A stretch of 64,000 nucleotides of DNA, taken from assembly GCA_016713425.1 (NCBI GenBank), contig JADJPE010000005.1, positions 5,864,501-5,928,500 of the forward strand, read 5' to 3'. Position 1 is the first letter of the stretch. Each line of letters opens with the position of its first letter. The position numbers and the translations under genes were made by a program. The notes beneath the pieces are model-generated. The model did no database searches and was not told the origin of the DNA. It saw only the letters and a program-made list of their open reading frames with translations. Source of the DNA: Deltaproteobacteria bacterium (GTDB taxonomy: Bacteria > Myxococcota > Kuafuiibacteriia > Kuafuiibacteriales > Kuafuiibacteriaceae). Shown piece by piece: positions 52,091 through 61,936 of the stretch.

Positions 52091-54181
52091 TCATAGCCTG
52101 CCTTGAGCTCGTGCAAGCACTTCCTCCGCTACGTGCGAAGGCACCGGATTGTAGAACCCGAACTTCATCGAGAACGTCGCCCGCCCTTGGGTTCTGGATC
52201 GAAGGTCGGTCGCGTATCCAAACATCGTCGCCAGCGGAACCTCCGCCGCCACGAGTTGAATCCCAGCCCTCGGGTCCATGCCAGTCACACGGCCCCGACG
52301 AGCGTTGAGATCACCGATGACATCCCCGCAGAACTCGTCTGGGGTCGTAATCTCGGTAATCATGATCGGCTCAAGGAGAATAGGCTTCGCTTTGCCCATG
52401 GCCTCCTTGAAGGCCATTGAACCCGCGATCTTGAACGCGAGCTCCGAACTGTCGACTTCGTGATGGCTTCCGTCAAGAAGAACTACGCCAATATCGACAA
52501 CAGGATATCCAGCGAGCACTCCGTTTTGGGCCGCCTCCCGAACACCACGCTCCACCGCGGGGACAAAGTCTTTGGGAACCGCCCCGCCAACGACATCATT
52601 CGAGAATGAGACGCCAGCACCGCGGGCTGCGGGCGCAATCGAGATCACGATGTGTGCATATTGCCCGCGACCGCCACTTTGCCTCACGAAGCGCGTTTCT
52701 TGGCGGGCAACGCCCACGACCGTCTCGCGATACGCAACCTGCGGACGCCCAACGTTCGCCTCCACCTTGTGCTCACGCCGAAGTCGGTCGACGATGATCT
52801 CGAGATGGAGTTCGCCCATCCCCGCGATCAACGTCTGTCCAGTCTCCTCGTCGGTCCGAACCGAGAAGGACGGATCTTCCATCGCGAGCTTAGATAGGGC
52901 CGCGCCAAGGCGGTCCTGGTCCATCTTCGTCTTGGGTTCGATGGCAATCGCGATCACCGGCTCGGGCACGTCAATCGACTCGAGCAGGAGCGGCCGCTCC
53001 GGCGCGCAAAGCGTGTCGCCCGTCGTCGTAAACTTGAGCCCCACCGCGGCAACGATGTTCCCCGCTTCGCAGTGGCGAACGTCCTCGCGCTTGTTCGCGT
53101 GCATCCGAAGGATCCGCCCGACGCGTTCCTTCTTGCCTTTCGTCGCGTTGATGACGTGGCTGCCGGCATCGAGCTGACCCGAATAGACTCGGAGGTAGGT
53201 CAGATAGCCCACGTGCGAGTCGTTCATGATCTTGAACGCAAGCGCCACAAAGGGATCCTGACGATCAGCCTGCACCACGATCTCTCCGGGCATACCGACG
53301 CGGGTGCCCGTGGGCGGGTCGACGTCGTTCGGCGCCGGGAGATAGTAGACGGTCGCATCGAGCAGCGGCTGAACGCCTTTGTTCTTGAAGGAGGCCCCAC
53401 AGAGCACGGGAAAAGCCTTCAAAGAAAGACAGGCCCGGCGAATAGCCCGGCGGAGCTCTTCTGGAGAAACAGGTCGACCCTCGAGGTACTTCTCCTCGAC
53501 CTCGGGATCGCACTCTGCCACGACGTCAAAGATGACATCCCGTGCGGCCATCACCTCTTCGCGCCGAGCCTCAGGCACCGGCTCAACATGCGAAGCCGCA
53601 CCAAGAGTATCGTGATCCCAAACGATTTGACGCTCCTCAACGAGGTCGATGACGCCTTCGAAGTGCTCCTGAGAGCCCACGGGCAGTTGGAGGGGCACCG
53701 GTGTTGCGCGAAGTCGGTCGCGGATCGAGGCCACCGCGCTACCGAAGTCTGCGCCAATCTTATCCATCTTGTTGATGAAGCAGATGCGCGGAACGCGGTA
53801 CTTATCAGCCTGCCGCCAGACGGTCTCAGTCTGAGGCTCGACACCCGCCGCGGCATCGAAGAGTGCGATCGCGCCATCGAGCACGCGCAACGACCGCTCG
53901 ACCTCGATCGTGAAGTCGACGTGGCCGGGGGTATCGATGATGTTGATGCGATGCCCAAGCCAACCGCAGGTGGTCGCGGCCGACGTAATGGTGATGCCCC
54001 GCTCTTGCTCTTGAGCCATCCAGTCCATCGTCGCCGCACCGTCGTCGACCTCGCCCATACGATGCTCGACGCCGGTGTAGAACAGAATGCGCTCCGTGGT
54101 CGTCGTCTTGCCGGCGTCAATATGGGCCATAATCCCGATATTGCGAACCCGCGAGAGCGGTATGGCGTCCATGGAGTGCAT
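52091..54181 (-). CDS. fusA: Elongation factor G
   Basis: EF-G drives translocation. Five-domain length (696) and all GTPase motifs are present (AHIDAGKTTTTE, QERGITITSAA, DTPGHVDF, NKMD). The start may be either the ATG at 54181 or the one three codons later. It lies 63 bp downstream of rpsG. Confidence 0.97.
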   Translation of the reverse strand: MHSMDAIPLSRVRNIGIMAHIDAGKTTTTERILFYTGVEHRMGEVDDGAATMDWMAQEQERGITITSAATTCGWLGHRINIIDTPGHVDFTIEVERSLRVLDGAIALFDAAAGVEPQTETVWRQADKYRVPRICFINKMDKIGADFGSAVASIRDRLRATPVPLQLPVGSQEHFEGVIDLVEERQIVWDHDTLGAASHVEPVPEARREEVMAARDVIFDVVAECDPEVEEKYLEGRPVSPEELRRAIRRACLSLKAFPVLCGASFKNKGVQPLLDATVYYLPAPNDVDPPTGTRVGMPGEIVVQADRQDPFVALAFKIMNDSHVGYLTYLRVYSGQLDAGSHVINATKGKKERVGRILRMHANKREDVRHCEAGNIVAAVGLKFTTTGDTLCAPERPLLLESIDVPEPVIAIAIEPKTKMDQDRLGAALSKLAMEDPSFSVRTDEETGQTLIAGMGELHLEIIVDRLRREHKVEANVGRPQVAYRETVVGVARQETRFVRQSGGRGQYAHIVISIAPAARGAGVSFSNDVVGGAVPKDFVPAVERGVREAAQNGVLAGYPVVDIGVVLLDGSHHEVDSSELAFKIAGSMAFKEAMGKAKPILLEPIMITEITTPDEFCGDVIGDLNARRGRVTGMDPRAGIQLVAAEVPLATMFGYATDLRSRTQGRATFSMKFGFYNPVPSHVAEEVLARAQGRL

Positions 54182-54244
54182 TCGTGTAACTGTCCTAAGC
54201 TGGCTCTGAGCTATGGGTCTCGCTTCTCGATCACTGGGGTCAGA

Positions 54245-54718
54245 TCACCAGCGGAAGTGCGCGAACGCCTTGTTGGCATCCGCCATCTTGTGCGTTTCTT
54301 CCCGCTTCTTTACGGCGGCACCGCGTCCCGACGCGGCCTCAACGATTTCCGCAGCAAGCTTCTCCCGCATGGTGCGCTCGCTGCGTCGCTGAGCATAGGA
54401 GATCAGCCAGCGCATCCCGAGAGAAGTCCTCCGCTCTGGGCGAACCTCGATCGGCACCTGGAAAGTGGCGCCACCCACGCGGCGGCTCTTGACCTCGATG
54501 CGCGGCTTCACGTTCTCGAGGGCCTTCTTGAAGACGGCGAGCGGCTCCTCGCCGCCAGCCTTCTCGGCTACGAGATCAAACGCACCGTAGCAGATCTGCT
54601 CGGCCGTTGACTTCTTGCCGCGCTTCATGAGCGCGTTGATGAATTTGGTAAGAAGCCGGTCGTGAAACTTTGGATCCGGCAATACTTTACGCTTAGGCGA
54701 CTCGCGACGACGTGCCAT
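54245..54718 (-). CDS. rpsG: 30S ribosomal protein S7
   Basis: S7 starts head assembly and contacts the E-site tRNA. It begins MARRRESPKRKVLPDPKFHD and has GGATFQVPIEVRPERRTSLG. It is of standard length (157) and lies 7 bp after rpsL. Confidence 0.98.
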   Translation of the reverse strand: MARRRESPKRKVLPDPKFHDRLLTKFINALMKRGKKSTAEQICYGAFDLVAEKAGGEEPLAVFKKALENVKPRIEVKSRRVGGATFQVPIEVRPERRTSLGMRWLISYAQRRSERTMREKLAAEIVEAASGRGAAVKKREETHKMADANKAFAHFRW

Positions 54719-54725
54719 GTTCCAC

Positions 54726-55121
54726 TTACCTCGGCTTCTTCACTCCGTACTTGGAGCGTCCTTTGTTGCGTTTGAGCTTATTGGTGTTTGAAGGGCCTTC
54801 GGCCGCAGACGAGTCCAGCGCGCCGCGAACGATGTGGTAACGTACGCCTGGCAGGTCTTTCACACGGCCGCCGCGAACGAGGACGACCGAGTGCTCTTGA
54901 AGGTTATGGCCTTCGCCGCCGATGTAGGCCGTGATCTCGATGCCGTTCGTAAGGCGAACACGTGCGACCTTGCGCAGAGCCGAGTTCGGCTTCTTGGGCG
55001 TAGAGGTATAGACGCGAACGCAAACGCCGCGACGCTGGGGGCAAGACTTGAGCGCTGGGGACTTCGTCTTGTAAGGCGGGTCCCGCCGCGCGCTACGGAT
55101 CAATTGGTTGATCGTTGGCAT
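54726..55121 (-). CDS. rpsL: 30S ribosomal protein S12
   Basis: S12 monitors decoding; streptomycin resistance maps to the KKPNSALRK loop, which is wild-type here. The ATG at 55121 (MPTINQLIRSARRDPPYK) is the family start. A longer in-frame start upstream would add non-homologous sequence. It is the first gene of the whole ribosomal locus. Confidence 0.98.
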   Translation of the reverse strand: MPTINQLIRSARRDPPYKTKSPALKSCPQRRGVCVRVYTSTPKKPNSALRKVARVRLTNGIEITAYIGGEGHNLQEHSVVLVRGGRVKDLPGVRYHIVRGALDSSAAEGPSNTNKLKRNKGRSKYGVKKPR

Positions 55122-55738
55122 CCAACAGCTCCAGAAGACGCCCGCGAATTCGCGGGCTCCTCTAATCTGGCCTTCACCGCACCGAAGCGAGGAGAAGGAC
55201 CCATTTTCTCGAACATGAAGGGGTTCTTGGGCGGGCACCCTGCGGATCGCAAGAGCGACCACCGGGTGAGAGACTGACTCGCGGTACAACGCTTGAGCGA
55301 GACCGCTTTCTGCGCCAGGCCGGGTATAACTGCGCGCACGCTTTGCACCCGGTTGGCGTTTCTTGTCTTGTTCTCTGCCAGTCTCGTTGCCAGCCGGATC
55401 ACGTTCGAGCAGTCTTGCAGGAACGGATATCGCGCCCAGACGGTTGTTCGAGACTGACCAGCCAAACCCTTTCCGCTGCTGTTACAGGCGTCGGCTCGAG
55501 TGCCGACGGTGCGCACCCGAACCCGAGTGCATCGGAACTTGGCCGAAACCGAGAACCGCAGCCGCGAGGGGCCACTAATCAGAAGTTGGCTGAGGCTGTC
55601 AACCGTTTACCACCGGTGGTGCAGACAATGTTCTAAGCTCGGTCAAGAGTGCTGGAAACACTGAGTCCTATGACTTAACGGACGGGGGGCGGGAGGGCTA
55701 CTCTAGAGTGGGACATTTGCGCTAAGCTGCGGCTCGCC
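55122..55738. other. 617-base intergenic region upstream of the str operon
   Basis: No coding gene, tRNA or known leader RNA was recognised. The region separates divergent genes (rpsL minus, PilZ protein plus) and probably carries the main promoter and a long leader of the ribosomal locus. One promoter-like element is listed separately. Confidence 0.6.
55574..55602 (-). promoter_or_regulatory. Candidate promoter of the str ribosomal operon
   Basis: On the minus strand a perfect TTGACA (55602-55597) is followed after 17 bases by ATTAGT (55579-55574). It would give a leader of about 445 bases before rpsL. The -10 is weak, so another start nearer the gene is possible. Confidence 0.33.
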
Positions 55739-56917
55739 ATGGATTCTGGGGGACGCGATACTCAGCGACGGGAGGCTCGATACAGTGTGGAAGTCGAGGT
55801 GCACCTGACTGATGGTGTGCAAGAACTGGCCACCCGAACTCGCGAGATCTCTCGAAGCGGCCTCTTCGCCTTCGCTTGCCCGGCCCCGCCGGTGGGCAAG
55901 GAGCTTCGCGTCACATTGTATCCGCGGGGGGGCGCGGTTCTTCATCTCGATGGTCGGGTCCGGTATCGACTTCCGGACATCGGCGCGGGGATCAGCGTGT
56001 TCGGCCAAGATGACGCGCTCGCCCGCTACCAGGGCTTCGTGGCGAGCCAGGCGCAAGCGGTGCTCGCCTGGCACGCGATTCGCGGTTTTCTCGCGGAAGA
56101 GGACGTTCACGCCAGCTCTGGATACTACGAGGCGCGTGAGTTGATTCCGATCGGCGAGCGCTGCCAGGCTCTTCAGATTCTCTTTGAACGTTTTCCGGGT
56201 CGTCCCGCAGAGGAACGAATCTCGGAAGCAGGCGGAACGCGCCTGGAGCGTGACGGTGAAAAGCTGAAATGCATCAGCCAGGAACGCCTCGGACTCAAGC
56301 TTCATGCCGACGACCGTCTGCGGGAGGTATTCGTCGGTCAGACCGATCGCGGTCACTTTGTCGCCGTCATTCCGCCCGGAGATGACAATCGAGAGCTCGC
56401 GCTCTACCGGCTCGGCGGACGCGAACACATCGCAATTTCCGCGGGCGGACACTCTATTTTTCCTCACTTCACGCCGAGCGATCTGTTGGCGATCAGGCGC
56501 GCGCAAGTCGAAATCCTGGGGAGCGCCTACGTTCAGGACACGGCGTTCGAGCGGTCACCCACCCACGGCGACGCGCCTCATCATGCCCAGAGCGCAGAGC
56601 TTTCGCGATGGCATCGATTCGACGATGGCCTCGCTCGGAGACTGCTGGAGCTGTTTCGAAGACATCAGCACGAGACGCGGGTGTACAGCATCCGCGGGGT
56701 ATCGCGGGAGGTGAAGTTCCTGCGGGACCTGTCTCTGGAGATACGCGCGATGGGTCCGCTCGAGAGCCGAGAGAGCGCACGGTTGCTCCATGACGGAAGG
56801 CGCCTTTGTGTCGTACTGGGGAGCGAGCGAAGCTCCTGGCGAGTCCGCCCTTTGAGCGAAGGGGACGAGGTCCGGCTGCTGGGGTTGGCGCAATCCGCCG
56901 ATCATTCCGAGGCTTGA
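55739..56917 (+). CDS. PilZ-domain protein with unknown C-terminal region
   Basis: Residues 8-100 are a PilZ domain, a binder of cyclic di-GMP. The two ligand motifs are seen as RREAR near the start and EISRSGLF, which stands for (D/N)xSxxG. The remaining 290 residues are not a known domain; they contain two similar beta-rich halves, with runs such as GHFVAVIPPGDDNRELALYR and RRLCVVLGSERSSWRVRPL. There is no signal peptide. It is transcribed away from the ribosomal locus and stands alone. A link between cyclic di-GMP and motility or envelope is an inference. Confidence 0.85.
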   Translation: MDSGGRDTQRREARYSVEVEVHLTDGVQELATRTREISRSGLFAFACPAPPVGKELRVTLYPRGGAVLHLDGRVRYRLPDIGAGISVFGQDDALARYQGFVASQAQAVLAWHAIRGFLAEEDVHASSGYYEARELIPIGERCQALQILFERFPGRPAEERISEAGGTRLERDGEKLKCISQERLGLKLHADDRLREVFVGQTDRGHFVAVIPPGDDNRELALYRLGGREHIAISAGGHSIFPHFTPSDLLAIRRAQVEILGSAYVQDTAFERSPTHGDAPHHAQSAELSRWHRFDDGLARRLLELFRRHQHETRVYSIRGVSREVKFLRDLSLEIRAMGPLESRESARLLHDGRRLCVVLGSERSSWRVRPLSEGDEVRLLGLAQSADHSEA

Positions 56918-57024
56918 TTTCGCCCACCCGGGCGACGGCGTCCTCCCCACAAGCTCGGGCCCAACGCCGCGCCGCGCCGACGAACAAACACACGAATGCA
57001 TGCGCAGGGCGGGTGCCGAACGCG

Positions 57025-58530
57025 CTAGCCGAGCGAGGCGATCGCAGCCCGGCCGAGCTCAATCAATGGTCCGGGCACCACCCCAAGCACAACGACGAGG
57101 ATGGCCGCAATCAGAAGCCCAAAGCCCAGCTCCGCCGATGGGGTTGCCGAAGGTGTTGGCCCCGGCTCCGGAACGTCGCGCATGTAGAAGGCGACGATCA
57201 CCCGTAGGTAGTAGTAGACCCCGATGACCGATCCCAGAACACCGATCAACACCAAGCCAGTATGTCCAGCCCGGAGCGCGGCGGAAAAGACGAAGAGCTT
57301 CCCGAAAAAGCCGCCGGTCGGAGGCAGCCCGGCCAACGACACCACGAAAAGCGCCATCAGGGCACTGGCCGCTGGATGACGAAAGCCAATGCCCGCGTAG
57401 GCCCCAAAACGCTCTGCCTCTGAACCACCCTCACGACGCTCGAGGTACGCAAGTACGCCGAATGCTCCCAGCGTCATCGCTGTGTAGGCGGCGAGATAAA
57501 ACAAGATTCCAGCGCCCGCGCTCGCTTCGCCCTCGGCCACCGCCGTCAGCCCAATGAAGACGTAGCCCGAGTGCGCGACCGATGAATACGCCAGCATGCG
57601 CTTTATGCTCCGCTGAGTGAGCGCAAGCGCATTGCCGACAAGAATCGTCGAAATCGACAGGGCCTCGAGCAGGACGGTCCAGCTCGCTCCCCCCGTCTGG
57701 CTGCTCATTGCACCGTCGAAACCCACGACGATGAGCCTCAGGAGGCTGACGAACGCAGCGGTCTTCACAGCCACAGCCATGAAGCCCGTAACCGGCGTGG
57801 GTGCACCTTCGTAGGCGTCTGGAGCCCACATGTGAAAGGGAAACGCAGCGACCTTGAACGCAAATCCAACGAGGATGAGCAGGAGCCCGACATGCAGCAG
57901 CGGCTCTCTGAGAAGGGTGGTCCCAGTGCTCATGGCTTCCGCGAGATGCGTGAGGTGAAGGGATCCGACCGTCCCGAACACCAACGCAAGCCCAAATAGA
58001 AAGAAGGCCGTCGCAAAGGCGCCCATCAGGAAATATTTGAGCGCAGCCTCGGTCGAGCGAACGTCACGGCGACGAAGTGCGGTCAGCGCATAAACGGCCA
58101 CCGACATCGTCTCGAGCCCCACGAAGAACGTCGCCAGATCAGCGGCGCTCACCATGATCATCATGCCCGCCACGGAAAACATGAGCAGGCCGTAGTATTC
58201 GCCGAGACTGTGCCCCGCATTCTTCGCGTATCCGGGCGAAAGGAGGCAGGCGACCAGTCCCGCGACCATCAACAGGATGAAAGCAACGCGCGCAAAGGCG
58301 TCGACCACCAAGGACGCCAGCCCACCCGGGCCCAAAAAAAGTGACGCCGTCGGGTCTCGAAGTTGGAATGCGACGACCGTCAGTGCAATCGCAAACCCGA
58401 GAACGGCCAGGTGGGCACTGTATCTTCGCTGTTCGCTCTGATTCGAGAAAACCTCGTAAAGAAGGAGCAGGAGCCCAAATACAACCAGCACTCCGGCCGG
58501 CAAAAGAGGAAGTAGCTCATTCACGCTCAT
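57025..58530 (-). CDS. nuoN: NADH-quinone oxidoreductase subunit N
   Basis: NuoN is one of the three antiporter-like membrane subunits that pump protons in complex I. The 14-helix pattern is complete. Conserved stretches are AALKYFLMGAFATAFFLFG, FPFHMWAPDAYEGAPTPVTGF and MLAYSSVAHSGYV. The ATG shares one base with the nuoM stop (TGATG). The remaining nuo genes are not in the window. Confidence 0.97.
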   Translation of the reverse strand: MSVNELLPLLPAGVLVVFGLLLLLYEVFSNQSEQRRYSAHLAVLGFAIALTVVAFQLRDPTASLFLGPGGLASLVVDAFARVAFILLMVAGLVACLLSPGYAKNAGHSLGEYYGLLMFSVAGMMIMVSAADLATFFVGLETMSVAVYALTALRRRDVRSTEAALKYFLMGAFATAFFLFGLALVFGTVGSLHLTHLAEAMSTGTTLLREPLLHVGLLLILVGFAFKVAAFPFHMWAPDAYEGAPTPVTGFMAVAVKTAAFVSLLRLIVVGFDGAMSSQTGGASWTVLLEALSISTILVGNALALTQRSIKRMLAYSSVAHSGYVFIGLTAVAEGEASAGAGILFYLAAYTAMTLGAFGVLAYLERREGGSEAERFGAYAGIGFRHPAASALMALFVVSLAGLPPTGGFFGKLFVFSAALRAGHTGLVLIGVLGSVIGVYYYLRVIVAFYMRDVPEPGPTPSATPSAELGFGLLIAAILVVVLGVVPGPLIELGRAAIASLG

Positions 58531-60353
58531 CAGTTGACCTCACCGCCGGCCGGCGAGCGCGGCGCGGGCGCCGGTGCCGGCGCCCCTGGAATCAGTATCG
58601 GCCTTCGCAAGGCCGACCGATCAACGGGGCGCGCCCCCTGTGCTTCGACGCCCGGCCTTGCCACCGGAGCTTGGCCTGGACCGCCGGGTACGCCTTGGGC
58701 ATCGCCGCGACGGAAGAGCCGATCAAGCCTCCGCTGGGCGTCGTTCTGCGCGGGCCTCACGGGTTGCACAGGCGCTCGACGGAGCCTCGGCCCAACGCTT
58801 CGGGTGAGGGAGACGGGCGCGAGGGCTCCGTGATCAGGCTGATAGGCTGGGATCCCATCCGCGCGCTCGTGAAGCTGTTGAACCCATGCTTCAACCGCGG
58901 GCTCCACGCGGTCCGTAACGAGACCTGGCGCCACCCCGAGAACGATGGCCAACACCGCAAGAGGGGCCAGAACGGCGATTTCACGCAGATTCATGTCTTT
59001 GATGTGCTGGTTTTCGGGGTTCTGGAGCGGTCCGAACAGGATCCGATGCACCATCCAGAGCAAGTAGACCGCCGCAAGGATGACCCCGGTGGCGGCGATG
59101 CAGGCTGCGGCCATCATCATGGGACGTTTCGACGTGAAGGTCCCTAGGAGCACAAGAAACTCACCTGGAAAGCCCGAAAGCGCGGGCAAACCAGCGCTCG
59201 CCATCACCATAAAGACCAAGAAGAAAGCGAAAATCGGTGCGCGCTTGGCGATCCCACCGTAGTCAGCGAGCACCCGCGTATGGCGCCGCTCATAAAGAAC
59301 GCCCACCAGCAAGAACAGCGCACCCGTCGACACGCCGTGCGCCAACATGATGAACACCGATCCGGTCACGGCCTCGACCGACATCGCGGCAAGACCGAGC
59401 ATGCAGAAGCCCAAATGACTGATCGATGAGTACGCGACCAGCTTCTTCATGTCGGGCTGAACCCATGCCGCCAGCGCACCATAAACGATGCTGATAAGCG
59501 ACAAGACCGTGATCAAAGGCAGCGCCGCAAACGCAGCGGTGGGGAACATGGGGAATGCGAACCGAATGAAGCCATAAACACCAAGCTTCAGCAGCACGCC
59601 CGCCAGAATCACGGAGCCCGCGGTTGGTGCCTCGACGTGGGCATCCGGCAACCAGGTGTGCACCGGGAACAGCGGTACCTTGATCGCAAAAGCCACGGCA
59701 AACGCCCAAAAGAGGTAAGGTTCGACGGTCGGTTCAAAGGACCGAGCCAGAGCCGCGTAGAGCGAAAAATCCCAGCCCCCATCGGGCTGCGATGCGACGT
59801 ACAGGATCGCGACGAGCATCAGGAGCGATCCGGCCATCGTGAAGATGAAGAACTTTATCGCAGCGTAGATACGACGCTGTCCGCCCCAGATCCCGATGAG
59901 GAAGTACATCGGAACGAGCATCGCCTCCCAGAACACGTAGAAAAGAAAGAGATCGAGCGACACAAACGCGCCCAACATCCCCGTCTCGAGCGCCAAGATC
60001 GCGATCGTGAACTCTTTCACGCGAGCCTCGATCGCCGTCCAAGCACCGAGCAAGGTAATCGGAACGAGGAACGTCGTCAGAAGTACGAGAAGAAGTGAGA
60101 TCCCGTCGATCCCGAGGTGAAATCGAATTCCGAATTGCTCGATCCAGGCAAGGTTCGTCTCAAACTGATAGCCAGGGACGCGAGGCTCGAATGACATCCA
60201 CAGGCCCGCAGAAAGGACGAAGTTCAAAGCGGAGAGCCCAAAGGCCGTCGCCTTGAGGTTTCGATGGTCATCGGCCGGAAAGAGCATCAACAGGAACGCG
60301 CCGACGAGCGGCAAGAAGACGACGGCGGCGAGAAGCTGGGATGCACCGGTCAT
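58530..60353 (-). CDS. nuoM: NADH-quinone oxidoreductase subunit M with long C-terminal tail
   Basis: NuoM is the second antiporter-like subunit. The core (about 500 residues) shows GIDGISLLLVLLTTFL, FFIFTMAGSLLMLVAI and WLPDAHVEAPTAGSVILAG. A further 100 residues after the last helix are Pro/Ala/Arg-rich (VRPAQNDAQRRLDRLFRRG, PGAPAPAPAPRSPAGG) and have no counterpart in E. coli NuoM. It is the first gene of the pair; nuoL is not upstream. Confidence 0.96.
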   Translation of the reverse strand: MTGASQLLAAVVFLPLVGAFLLMLFPADDHRNLKATAFGLSALNFVLSAGLWMSFEPRVPGYQFETNLAWIEQFGIRFHLGIDGISLLLVLLTTFLVPITLLGAWTAIEARVKEFTIAILALETGMLGAFVSLDLFLFYVFWEAMLVPMYFLIGIWGGQRRIYAAIKFFIFTMAGSLLMLVAILYVASQPDGGWDFSLYAALARSFEPTVEPYLFWAFAVAFAIKVPLFPVHTWLPDAHVEAPTAGSVILAGVLLKLGVYGFIRFAFPMFPTAAFAALPLITVLSLISIVYGALAAWVQPDMKKLVAYSSISHLGFCMLGLAAMSVEAVTGSVFIMLAHGVSTGALFLLVGVLYERRHTRVLADYGGIAKRAPIFAFFLVFMVMASAGLPALSGFPGEFLVLLGTFTSKRPMMMAAACIAATGVILAAVYLLWMVHRILFGPLQNPENQHIKDMNLREIAVLAPLAVLAIVLGVAPGLVTDRVEPAVEAWVQQLHERADGIPAYQPDHGALAPVSLTRSVGPRLRRAPVQPVRPAQNDAQRRLDRLFRRGDAQGVPGGPGQAPVARPGVEAQGARPVDRSALRRPILIPGAPAPAPAPRSPAGGEVN

Positions 60354-60535
60354 GTTCGCGACGGCGGGTACTACGATGGGGCCGACTGGTCAATGATTCG
60401 GCATGACCAGCTGTCGGCACCGGCGATGGGAGCCGAGGCCCGCCTCCCCCCGTCCACGAACCCTCGCCCATGCACCAAGCGCCGCCTGGGCAAAGAGCTT
60501 GACAGATTGCGAGGGCGAGCCTCAGGCGTTAGGCC

Positions 60536-61936
60536 GTGAGATCCGCCGTGGTCAGTACCCGCTGGGCCTTCTTGACGCGGCCAGACGGCGAAAGGGATCT
60601 GATCGACGAGCTCGGTCCGTCGGCGAATGCGGAGAAGCTGGACCTTGCGGTGGTCACCTCCGCCGTACGCCCCCGCGGGCCAGATCAGACGCTCGAAGGG
60701 CTCGCATTCGCTCGGCAGGCAATGCGGCTCGTCCATCGCATCTCTGCGAGCGACGTGGAGACCTTGGCCAAACAGGCCGCTCGCGCACTGAATCGGCAGC
60801 TCGCACGCAGGCCGGAGGGCTGGGCGTTTCAGCTCGTGACTCCAGAGGGCCGGGATGCCCGAGACGAAGCCGTTCGGACCGCGGAGGCCCTGCAGGAGCC
60901 TCTACGGGCGCGCATCCTCGCTCAGCTTTCGCGGCCAGTCCGCGATGCGCAGGTGTCTGCCAGCGACCCGGGGGTTCGTTGGCTCCTGCAAGTCTGGGTG
61001 CTCAAGAAGACCGACACATTGGTGGGCCTGACCCCCGCCCAAGACGCACTCTCTTGCCTGGCCGGCGGGCGAGCTGTCCTCGAGCGCGATCCTGAGGCCC
61101 CTTCCCGCTCGGGGTTGAAGCTCGAGGAGGCGATCGACTGGGTCGGGATCGGCCCCCAGGCGGGTGACCTATGCGCGGATCTCGGCGCGGCCCCCGGAGG
61201 CTGGTCCAAGGTGGCCGTTGACCGCGGCGCGAAGGTCATCGCGATCGATCCCGCACGCATCAAGATCTCTCTTCCCAGCCGACGTTTCACCCACATCCAA
61301 GAGAGCGCTTTCGACTTCGCACCCCCAGAGACGTTGGATTGGCTCCTCTGCGACATGGCCTGGCGCCCCCTCGAAGTCGCCCAACTCATCGCCAAATGGG
61401 GACGCCGCGCGTGGGCGCACCAGCTCATCGCGAACTTCAAACTTCCGATGAAACGCAAGGCGGAGATGCTTCGCCGCGTCCTCACGATCCTCAAGCGCGC
61501 CGGCTGGCAGGGACTGCGCGCGCGCCAACTCTACTACGATCGTGATGAGGTCACGGTCTTCGCATGGTTGGATCCGACCCTGACCCAGCGTGGCGCGAAA
61601 GAGCCTTTCCAGTTCCGCTCGAGATCAGGGGAGCGCTCGCAGCCGCGCGCACGGCGGGCGCCACGATCCCGACCGAGGCCCAGCGCAGAAGAGAAGCCAG
61701 GCGCACGAACGAAGCCGAGCAAGCAAGCCAAGCCACACGCACGGACGAAGCCGAGCAAGCAAGCCAAGCCAGACGCACGGACGAAGCCGAGCAAGCAAGC
61801 CAAGCCAGACGCACGGACGAAGCCGAGCAAGCAAGCGAAGCCAGGCGCACAGACGAAGACGAGCAAGCAAGCAACGTTTGGCTCGCGCAGAAAGCTCGAC
61901 ACAAAGACGAATCGCACCCGCGACCGCGATTCATAG
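60536..61936 (+). CDS. rlmM: 23S rRNA 2'-O-ribose methyltransferase RlmM-type
   Basis: RlmM methylates C2498 of 23S rRNA using SAM. A THUMP-like N-terminal part (AARALNRQLARRPEGWAFQL) is followed by a Rossmann-type methyltransferase with the SAM motif LCADLGAAPGGWSKVAVDRG and the catalytic-region sequences DWLLCDMAWRP and LIANFKLPMKRK. The start is GTG at 60536, with another in-frame GTG four codons later. Past residue 360 a basic low-complexity tail carries five copies of a 12-residue repeat. The end overlaps the convergent PBP gene by six bases. Confidence 0.88.
   Translation: MRSAVVSTRWAFLTRPDGERDLIDELGPSANAEKLDLAVVTSAVRPRGPDQTLEGLAFARQAMRLVHRISASDVETLAKQAARALNRQLARRPEGWAFQLVTPEGRDARDEAVRTAEALQEPLRARILAQLSRPVRDAQVSASDPGVRWLLQVWVLKKTDTLVGLTPAQDALSCLAGGRAVLERDPEAPSRSGLKLEEAIDWVGIGPQAGDLCADLGAAPGGWSKVAVDRGAKVIAIDPARIKISLPSRRFTHIQESAFDFAPPETLDWLLCDMAWRPLEVAQLIAKWGRRAWAHQLIANFKLPMKRKAEMLRRVLTILKRAGWQGLRARQLYYDRDEVTVFAWLDPTLTQRGAKEPFQFRSRSGERSQPRARRAPRSRPRPSAEEKPGARTKPSKQAKPHARTKPSKQAKPDARTKPSKQAKPDARTKPSKQAKPGAQTKTSKQATFGSRRKLDTKTNRTRDRDS
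61703..61882 (+). repeat. 36-base tandem repeat (5 copies) encoding a Lys-rich tail
   Basis: Five near-identical 36-base units encode ARTKPSKQAKP plus one variable residue (H, D, D, G), with the last copy diverged. The product is a histone-H1-like basic tail. The number of copies is likely to vary. Confidence 0.85.

Noticed and set aside
53072..54610. 512-codon plus-strand ORF opposite fusA and rpsG
   Set aside because: Antisense to conserved genes, with an Arg/His/Leu-heavy composition typical of shadow frames.
60499..60527. TTGACA 32 bases before rlmM as a promoter
   Set aside because: The -10 position at 17 bases (TCAGGC) is too poor, and the start would leave almost no leader.
61703..61882. 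Possible CRISPR array
   Set aside because: The repeats are contiguous without spacers and lie in frame inside the RlmM-type gene.
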